Assembly (NCBI GenBank): GCA_009760885.1
Contig: CM019710.1
Coordinates: 3,016,633 to 3,080,632, forward strand
Length of the DNA: 64,000 nt
Reading direction: 5' to 3'
From: Achatina immaculata
Taxonomy: Eukaryota > Mollusca > Gastropoda > Stylommatophora > Achatinidae
The position numbers and the translations under genes were made by a program. Within the stretch, counting starts at the first letter, position 1; each line of letters starts with the position of its first letter. The notes beneath the pieces are model-generated. The model made no database searches. It was not told where the DNA came from and worked only from the letters and a program-made list of their open reading frames with translations. Shown one piece after another: positions 57,992-64,000 of the stretch.

Positions 57992-58660
57992 CAAATGTTA
58001 AGTCTGATTTAAACATAGAAAATCGTGAGGAAAAAGTGCAATAGAAAAAAAAATGTGCTTGACTCCTAGGAAGAAGTAGCCAGACAGCACGTGTTCAGCT
58101 GCTGCTAAATACAGACGCCTGATGGTGTCACAGATTTGCACGATTGATAGACAGGTAACGATTTCTGCATTGGGGCATGTCACGTGTTGAGACCATAAAT
58201 TATTTTTCGGTTGGTTGGCCAGTATTGCAGCAGTAGTCCAGGAAAGTTGGATTATGTTACAGAATAGAGAATGGAATCAATAGAGAGAGAGAGAGAGAGA
58301 ATACACGAAAAGGGGCCCAATAGTAACTGATCACGGGGCCCAACCCTTCTCTCTTCTGCCCTGTGTAAGTGTTGAACTTTGACAGTTGAAACCTGCCCTG
58401 CTTCGTGCTGCTAAATCGTTTTAGCAAAGGACATTGAGCTTCTAGACTGCCATGTTTTGTGATAACCCGCATACAAAGGCCAGCCCGATACGCTTCAGCT
58501 ACATTGTATGGAAACACGAGGAGTCATGTACTCTTAAAGTCTTGCAATTGAAAGATTTGTCATTCTGTATAAACTGATCCACGTCGACGCTACAGTCCTT
58601 TATTCTTTCAGTTTTTCCCCTCTTTCCTTTGTTATGTATTCGTCCCTGGTTAGAGGGCAC

Positions 58661-58700
<40 letters not shown>

Positions 58701-59686
58701 CGGCGGTGCCTTCTTTTCTTAAAGAAAGCTCGGGGAAAAAAATGGAAGATGAAAGAAACAAAGAGACCACATCTTCCTGCAGAGCATGGAAGAAATACTT
58801 TCATGAATGATCTATCTCAGCCCCCACAGGATGCTCAGATTCTGTGTCTGTCTCTGCACCGGAACAGAGTATGAAAGCAGAGTCTGAGAAGGGAAGACTT
58901 AGTTCACAAGAACGCAGGGTTACAGTTTGGAAGGACACGGATGATCTATCGAGAATGTCTGTGATCTGCGAGTCAGGGAAAGAATATACTAGAAACTTCT
59001 TTGTCATCTCCTTCCTCCTGCTATCTGATTAGATCAAAAAAAAAAAAAAAGGACAAAAATACCAGTTTTCCTTCTACGCGGCCCCGGACAAATCTTCACA
59101 AATACAACGACTCAATTCGGATAGCGTTGCAAGGGTTAAACCCCGCCGTTTGTTTCTGTTGCCACTCGGCGCGCAAGGGTTAATGGAGCGTTTTACGGTT
59201 TTGTGCTTTACTTTGGCCGGCCATTGAGCCTGTGGCGAGAGTGCTTGTTTGTCGAGCACATATTTGTATAAGAAGACTGGGAGTGTGTGAGCTACCCCGC
59301 CCAGACTGTCCAACAGTTATCTATTTCCAGTGCTTTCAGCTGAGATATTCAATTACCTTCCTTCTTCCAGTTATTGTTTAGTCTATCCCTTGTAGATTCA
59401 CTCTTTATATTTGGGTTTTATATCTACTCTTTATATTTTTTCTTCTACGTCTGCTCTTTATATTTTTGTTTTATAATTACTTTTTATATATTTGTTTATA
59501 TCTTATTATCTTATAGCTTATATCCTTCCCGTGCCGTTATACGTCACATAGGGCTCGCAAAGTAGTTCGCCAATTTTTCCTGTCTTCAGCGAGTCTTTCA
59601 ACTTCATCAAAGGATTTTATGCCTGTTAACTTGGCCTCTCTTAATAATGTCCTCTTCAGAGTTTCACGCGGTCTGCCTCTTTTTCT
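57992..59686. repeat. Tandem segmental duplication V, copy 2
   Basis: Differs from copy 1 in microsatellite length ((GA)n shorter, (GAT)n longer) and scattered substitutions. The downstream junction falls inside LINE C, so the duplication post-dates that insertion. About 3 bases (TTC) are shared at the breakpoints. Confidence 0.94.
59395..59517. repeat. 25-bp AT-rich minisatellite, left of LINE C
   Basis: TTTATATATTTGTTTATATC + TACTC units, diverged. The same array continues at 60250-60320 and 60900-61420, interrupted by LINE C and LINE B. Confidence 0.88.
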
Positions 59687-60250
59687 TCGGCCTGTTGTGT
59701 TCCACTTGATAGCTTGTTTTGGGATTCTCTGATCATTTCTTCTCATCAAGTGACCAACATATGTCCATCTCCTTTTCCTGATCACCCATGAGACTGGTTG
59801 TTGTTCAGTCATCTGTCTTATCTCTGCATTGTTCTTGAATTCATTCCACTTGATGCCGAGTATTTTCCTTAGGCATTTGTTTTCAAAAGAGTCTAATTTC
59901 TTTTCTATTTCTTTAGTTGTTTTCCAGCTTTCACATGCATAAATGAGGGTGGATATTACATTTGAGTTGAATAGTCTTAACTTGGTTTTTGTGCTTATAA
60001 CTTTTGAATTCCATATATTCTCAAGATTCTTGAAGATTGATGCTGCTTTCGCAATTCTGATCCTAACTTCCTTTCTAGTGTCACCATCCTGGTCTATGTA
60101 GCTGCCAAGGTATGCAAATTGATTGACTTCTTCAATATCTGTCCCTTCTATGTGTATTTTTCCATTTTGATTGATGGGAATTTTCATTATTTTTGTTTTG
60201 TCCTTGTTAATTTCAAGTCCTATTTTGCTAGCCAGTGAAGATAGGCTATC
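59518..60250 (-). mobile_element. LINE C, 5'-truncated, inserted in a 25-bp array
   Basis: Minus orientation; the 3' end CCTTCCCGTGCCG (plus strand) matches the 46.96 kb copy. Array sequence lies on both sides. Confidence 0.9.
59537..60187 (-). CDS. LINE C RT C-terminal region, uninterrupted 216-codon frame
   Basis: FAYLGSYIDQDGDTRKEVRI (residues ~24-43), LIYACESWKTTKEIEKKLDS (thumb-type YxCExW motif), RKRRWTYVGHLMRRND, then GRRKRGRPRETLKRTLLREA. This is the same architecture as LINE A and LINE B C-termini but with clearly different sequence, hence a third RTE-like family. RT catalytic motifs lie upstream of the truncation. No stop is present, so the copy is fairly young. Confidence 0.85.
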   Translation of the reverse strand: MKIPINQNGKIHIEGTDIEEVNQFAYLGSYIDQDGDTRKEVRIRIAKAASIFKNLENIWNSKVISTKTKLRLFNSNVISTLIYACESWKTTKEIEKKLDSFENKCLRKILGIKWNEFKNNAEIRQMTEQQPVSWVIRKRRWTYVGHLMRRNDQRIPKQAIKWNTTGRRKRGRPRETLKRTLLREAKLTGIKSFDEVERLAEDRKNWRTTLRALCDV

Positions 60251-60320
60251 TATCTATCTTGTTTATATCTACTCTTTATATATTTGTAAATATCTACTTT
60301 TTATGTATTTGTAAGAATCT

Positions 60321-60899
60321 CATTCATTCATTCATTTGCATGTCCCTTGCGGAACTTTGCCTCCCAAACAGCACTCCTGTAGGCCTCTCGGTTGTGAGCA
60401 AGATGGCCTGCTGCTACTGCATCCATTTGCAGATCGTCAACGATTTCTTGCAGCCATCTTCGTTTTGGTCTTCCTCTTTTTCTTTTTCCCATTATGTATC
60501 CTTCCAATACGGTCTTCTCTAAATTATCATGACGTTTAATGTGTCCAAAATATTTCAGTTTTCTCTCTTTAATCCTCTTTACTAGCCAACCTTCTTCAAT
60601 ATTAAGCTCTTGTAGTATAGATATATTTGTTCTTTTTTGTGTCCACGATATTTGAAGAACTCTTCTGTAGCATTTACATTCAAAGGCATTTATGAGTTTC
60701 TCAGCTGTTTTGTTAAGTGTCCAGGTCTCATAGGCATATGTTGTGATGGGAAAGATGCATGACCTTAAAAATCCTATTTTTGTAGTTCTGTCTGTTCCTC
60801 TCCACAGATTCTTTTTTTGTTTTACTTTCTGAAGAGCAATAGATGTCCTCCTTTTAATTTCCCTCATTGTATCTCCATTATTAGTTAGTAGTGATCCAA
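60321..60899 (-). mobile_element. LINE B, 5'-truncated, inserted in the 25-bp array
   Basis: The (CATT)n tail at 60321-60336 is followed by LINE B C-terminal coding sequence ending abruptly at GTGATCCAAG, then TGTAAATATTTACTC array units. Confidence 0.92.
60328..60867 (-). CDS. LINE B C-terminal region, uninterrupted partial frame
   Basis: 179 codons: MREIKRRTSIALQKVKQ, YAYETWTLNKTAEK (the usual YACETW Cys is Tyr), KYFGHIKRHDNLEKTVLEGY, KRKRGRPKRRW. No RT catalytic residues are included. High similarity to the 13.2-14.4 kb copy. Confidence 0.85.
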   Translation of the reverse strand: MREIKRRTSIALQKVKQKKNLWRGTDRTTKIGFLRSCIFPITTYAYETWTLNKTAEKLINAFECKCYRRVLQISWTQKRTNISILQELNIEEGWLVKRIKERKLKYFGHIKRHDNLEKTVLEGYIMGKRKRGRPKRRWLQEIVDDLQMDAVAAGHLAHNREAYRSAVWEAKFRKGHANE

Positions 60900-61420
60900 G
60901 TGTAAATATTTACTCTTTATATATTTGTAAATATCTACTCTTTATATATTTGTTTATATCTACTCTTTATATATTTGTAAATATTTACTCTTTATATATT
61001 TGTAAATATCTACTCTTTATATATTTGTTTATATCTACTCTTTATATATTTGTAAATATCTACTCTTTATAAATTTGTGTATAACTACTCTTTATATATT
61101 TATTCATGTCTACTCTTTATATATTTCTTTATATCTAATCTTTATATACGTTTATATCTACTCTTTATATATTTATTAATGTCTACTCTTTATATATGTG
61201 TAAATATCTACTCTTTATAATTTTGTTTATAACTACTCTTTGTATACTTATTCATGTCTACTCTTTATATATTTGTAAATATCTACTCTTTATATATTTC
61301 TTTATATCTACTCTTTATATATTTGTTTATGTCTAATCTTTATATATGTTTATATCTACTCTTTATATATTTACTTCTATCTACTCGTTGTATATTTGTT
61401 TAAATCTACTCTTTTCTTTT
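60900..61420. repeat. 25-bp AT-rich minisatellite, right part, about 20 units
   Basis: Units TACTCTTTATATATTTGTAA + ATATC with frequent 22-26 bp length variants. Confidence 0.92.
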
Positions 61421-61439
61421 ATACCTAAACTTGAAACTG

Positions 61440-61770
61440 CGTGGGGGGTGACAGGGGGAGACAGGTGAGGGGGAGACAGGTGAGGGGGAGACAGGTGAGG
61501 GAGGAGACAGGTGAGGGGGAGACAGGTGAAAAGGGAGACAGGTGAGGGGGGTGACAGGTGAGGGGGGAGACAGGTGAGGGGGGTGACAGGTGAGAGGGGA
61601 GACAGGTGAGGGAGGTGACAGGTGAGGGGGGAGACAGGTGAGGGGAGAGACAGGTGAGGGGGGAGACAGGTGAGGGGGAGACAGGTGAGGGGGGACAGGT
61701 GAGAGGGGAGACAGGTGAGAGGGGAGACAGGTGAGGGGGGAGACAGGTGAGGGGAGAGACAGGTGAGGGG
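61440..61770. repeat. G-rich 15-18 bp minisatellite
   Basis: Units GGTGAGGGGGGAGACA with variable G-run length. G-runs on the plus strand are spaced ~11-12 bases apart. Confidence 0.94.
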
Positions 61771-61799
61771 TGGCGGGGGGAGGGGGGAAGACGCTGTCG

Positions 61800-62545
61800 G
61801 TTTTGGCATTCGGCGACCAATAGTTGACATACTGGGGTCAGGGTTAGCGATCCATAGCTGACCTACTGGGGTCAAGGTTAGCGACCCATAGCTGACATAT
61901 GGGGTCAGGGTTAGCGACCCATAGTTGTCATACTGGAGTCAGGGTTAGTGACCTATAGTTGACATACTGGGGTTAGGTTAGCGACCCATAGTTGACATAC
62001 TGGGGTCAGGTTAGCGACCCATAGTTGACATACTGGGGTCAGGGTTAGCGACCCATAATTGACATACTGGGGTCAGGTTACCGACCCATAGCTGACATAC
62101 TGGGGTCAGGGTTAGCGACTCATAGCTGACATACTGGGGTCTGGGTTAGCGAACCATAGCTGACGTGCTAGGGTCAGTGCTTGCGAACCATAGCTGACAT
62201 ACTGGGGTCAAGGTTAGCGAACCATAGCTGACATGCTGGGATCAGGGTTGGCAAAACATAGTTGACGTGCTGAGATCAGGGTTGGCAAAACATAGCTGAT
62301 GTGCTGGGATCAGGGTTGGCAAAACATAGCTGACATGCAAAGTCAGGGTTGGCGAACCATAGCTGACATACTGGGGTCAGGGTTGGCGAGCCATTGCTGA
62401 CATTGCTGGGGTCAGTGTTGGCGAACCATAGCTGACAAATGGGGTAAGGATTTACGAACCATATCTGACATGCTGGGGTCAGGGTAGGCGAAACATAGCT
62501 GATATCCTGGGGTTAGGGTTTGCGAACCATAATTGACATATAAAT
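61800..62545. repeat. 34-bp minisatellite, about 22 units
   Basis: Unit GCGACCCATAGTTGACATAC + TGGGGTCAGGGTTA, changing rightward to GGCAAAACATAGCTGA forms. The same array family restarts at 63787. Confidence 0.94.
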
Positions 62546-62614
62546 AACTTAGAAAACGAGTTGTGTATCGCATTTTCTTTACAGATGGAGGATGTGAATA
62601 ATATAGAAGTGGCT

Positions 62615-62662
<48 letters not shown>

Positions 62663-62883
62663 GGAAGAGTAAAAGCTTTACCGAAATTCTGCTGTCACGT
62701 TCTGGTCTGGAACCAACTTGTCTGGCTTGTCGTCCTGGAAAACTAAGAACCATGTACCGGAAGTAGTTCTGAAATCTCAAGCCCTTGACCCGGCTAATGG
62801 AGGGTGATTCAGTTACCTGAAGGCTGATTCAGTTACTTAGAGGCTGATCAACTTCTCTGGGATCCTCTGCTTCTCTGTGTCAG
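62546..62883. other. Spacer with (GA)n run
   Basis: (GA)n at 62618-62656. TTTTCTTTACAG|ATGGAGGATG at 62573-62594 looks like an acceptor followed by ATG, but the frame enters the GA run and no donor is evident. Confidence 0.4.
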
Positions 62884-63008
62884 AAAAAGGTGAAGTGGTC
62901 GCTTACAAAGAAGTTTGATCTCATCTTTCTTTCCGACTTCCCAGACTATGAAGATGAGTGCCTCTTTGGGCTCAGTGAACGACTGGAGACTGCTATAGTC
63001 TCCATCTT
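62884..63008 (+). CDS. Exon candidate of an unrecognised host gene
   Basis: A good acceptor (CCTCTGCTTCTCTGTGTCAG, ending 62883) is followed by an open phase-0 frame, KKVKWSLTKKFDLIFLSDFP then DYEDECLFGLSERLETAIVS. It ends either at a TAA (63010-63012) or at a weak GTAATA donor at 63009. The residues look like globular protein rather than translated repeat. I cannot name a family. The 3' 45 bases start a 71-bp tandem repeat (62963-63175), so the end of the exon, if real, has been triplicated. Confidence 0.35.
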
Positions 63009-63175
63009 GTAATATCTGTGCCAGTATATAGTGTCTTTGGCCTGAGTGAACGACTGGAGACTGCTATAGTCTCCATCTTGTAATATCTGTGCCAGTATAT
63101 AGTGTCTTTGGCCTGAGTGAACGACTGGAGACTGCTATAGTCTCCATCTTGTAATATCCGTCCACTATGTAGTTA
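62963..63175. repeat. 71-bp tandem repeat, 3 units
   Basis: Units begin CTTTGGCCTGAGTGAACGAC. Each contains the inverted repeat GGAGACTGCTATAGTCTCC (7-bp stem). The first unit is part of the exon candidate. Confidence 0.92.
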
Positions 63176-63189
63176 AGGACTCGGAATTG

Positions 63190-63460
63190 CCTGTTGTTTT
63201 AACATCTGTATCAGTGTCACACCTGTTTTAACATCTGTATCAGTGTCACTTGGTTTAACATCTGTATGTGTGTCACACCTGTTTTAACATATGTATCTGC
63301 GTCACGCCTTTTTTAACGTCTGTACCTGTGTCACATGTTTTAACATCTGTATCTGTGTCACATCTTTGTTATCGTCTGTATCTGTGTCACGTCTGTTTTA
63401 AATCTCTTTCGTGTCACTTGTTTTAACATCTGTATCTGTGTCACACCTGTTGTATCATGC
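63190..63460. repeat. 29-bp minisatellite, about 10 units
   Basis: Unit TTTTAACATCTGTATCTGTG + TCACACCTG with 25-30 bp variants. Confidence 0.9.
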
Positions 63461-63514
63461 CTGTGTCAGACTGCAGACCTGGAACATGATGATGGAGTAA
63501 GTTTATTGTCCATT

Positions 63515-63560
63515 TTCTTGCTTCTTCTTCTTCTTCTTTTTCTTCTTCTTCTTCTTCTTA
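63515..63560. repeat. (TTC)n microsatellite
   Basis: About 14 units with TTTTTC and TTA breaks. Confidence 0.93.
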
Positions 63561-63574
63561 TTCGAACTGCGAGC

Positions 63575-63786
63575 TTGTATACTTTACAGCCGACCTGGTG
63601 AAGATGTTGAAGAGCTCTGCCGGTTTGAGTGTGAGTTACGTCGGCTATTTTTTCACTTCCTGGTTATGCAAGACTTCTTTTTCAGTATCCGCCACCACGG
63701 GGTCTATGGTGATCCCTGACCCATTAGTCAGACTAGGTCTGTTACTGGGGGTACTAATGGGCAGGTGGGACAGGGTCTTGGTCACA
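63575..63786 (+). repeat. Dispersed repeat D, copy 2
   Basis: Diverged match to 43195-43435 and fragments at 54.8-55.2 kb (CTGGGGGTACTAATGGGCAG ... GGACAGGGTCTTGGTCA versus GGACAGGATCTTGATCA). Carries an acceptor-like TACTTTACAG and GTGAGT, which also occurs in degraded form in copy 1, so these are features of the repeat. Confidence 0.6.
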
Positions 63787-64000
63787 TATGGTTCGCCAAC
63801 CATAGCTGACGTGCTAGGGTCAGTGCTTGCGAACCATAGCTGACATACTGGGGTCAGGGTTAGCGAACCATAGCTGACGTGCTGGGCTCAGGGTTGGCAA
63901 AACATAGTTGACGTGCTGGGATCAGGGTTGGCAAAACATAGCTGACGTGCTGGGATCAGGGTTGGCAAAACATAGCTGACATGCAAAGTCAGGGTTGGCG
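63787..64000. repeat. 34-bp minisatellite, continues past the window end
   Basis: Same family as 61800-62545, with the GGCAAAACATAGCTGACGTG forms predominating. The array is cut by the window boundary. Confidence 0.94.

Noticed and set aside
56285..58804. Small frames (61-101 codons) conserved between the two copies of duplication V
   Set aside because: Conservation is explained by recent duplication; some are His/Asp runs from (GAT)n and none has a recognised motif.
61440..61770. G-quadruplex array
   Set aside because: G-runs are separated by about 11-12 bases, longer than usual quadruplex loops; not convincing without a test.
63591..63631. Exon-like segment between TACTTTACAG and GTGAGT
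   Set aside because: It lies in dispersed repeat D, and copy 1 at 43.2 kb has the same arrangement in degraded form.
1..64000. tRNA, rRNA or other structured RNA genes
   Set aside because: No A/B-box pair, rRNA-like segment or other recognisable RNA gene seen by eye; a covariance-model search would be decisive.

Overview
This is eukaryotic, almost certainly metazoan, intergenic or intronic DNA. I see no bacterial gene organisation, no rRNA or tRNA gene, and no host gene that I can name. The retroelement set (APE-type/RTE-like LINEs ending in short microsatellite tails, Penelope-like elements with GIY-YIG endonuclease remnants, an RNase H-bearing LINE, a mariner scrap) and the density of minisatellites fit a repeat-rich invertebrate genome. 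A mollusc is my best guess, as inference only. Nearly all long open frames are artefacts of tandem arrays whose unit is a multiple of 3 or contains no stop.

Layout. 0-3 kb: a ~1 kb block with a well-formed 79-bp exon candidate occurs twice (157-235 and 2127-2205), separated by an ATC/CAC array. 3-7 kb: 60-bp and 52-bp arrays and unremarkable DNA. 7-12.4 kb: a four-level nest. A 32-bp minisatellite is interrupted by a Penelope-like element with ~0.65 kb inverted arms around a GIY-YIG remnant. One arm is split by RTE-like LINE A (TSD TTCCCTC), and LINE A is split by LINE B (12-bp TSD). 13-15 kb: the best-preserved LINE B copy (minus) in a CATA microsatellite, then a second type of LINE RT fragment. 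15.6-27 kb: overlapping tandem duplications of 1.4-2.0 kb units carrying 28-, 22- and 39-bp arrays and two LINE B copies. 27-31.7 kb: back-to-back 34-, 33-, 30- and 36-bp arrays, a 31-bp-arm hairpin and a 1.4 kb polypurine tract. 31.8-36.7 kb: a 1.8 kb duplication with a 29-bp array. 37.4-41.2 kb: an AGT tract and an ACT tract in inverted orientation. 41.6-44.5 kb: 45-, 36- and 43-bp arrays. 45-48 kb: a truncated LINE A (11-bp TSD) and a LINE C copy whose body has expanded into a 59-bp array. 48.4-52.7 kb: more arrays, a mariner fragment and a second Penelope-like fragment. 52.9-54.1 kb: LINE RNase H coding sequence with a 31-bp array born inside the reading frame. 56.3-60.9 kb: a 1.7 kb tandem duplication, LINE C and LINE B. 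61-64 kb: further arrays, one running off the end of the window.

Three themes stand out: at least seven independent tandem duplications of about 1-2 kb; minisatellites that visibly arose from retroelement coding sequence; and retroelements lying inside simple arrays. No set of host genes working together can be inferred. The best host-gene evidence is three exon-like segments.
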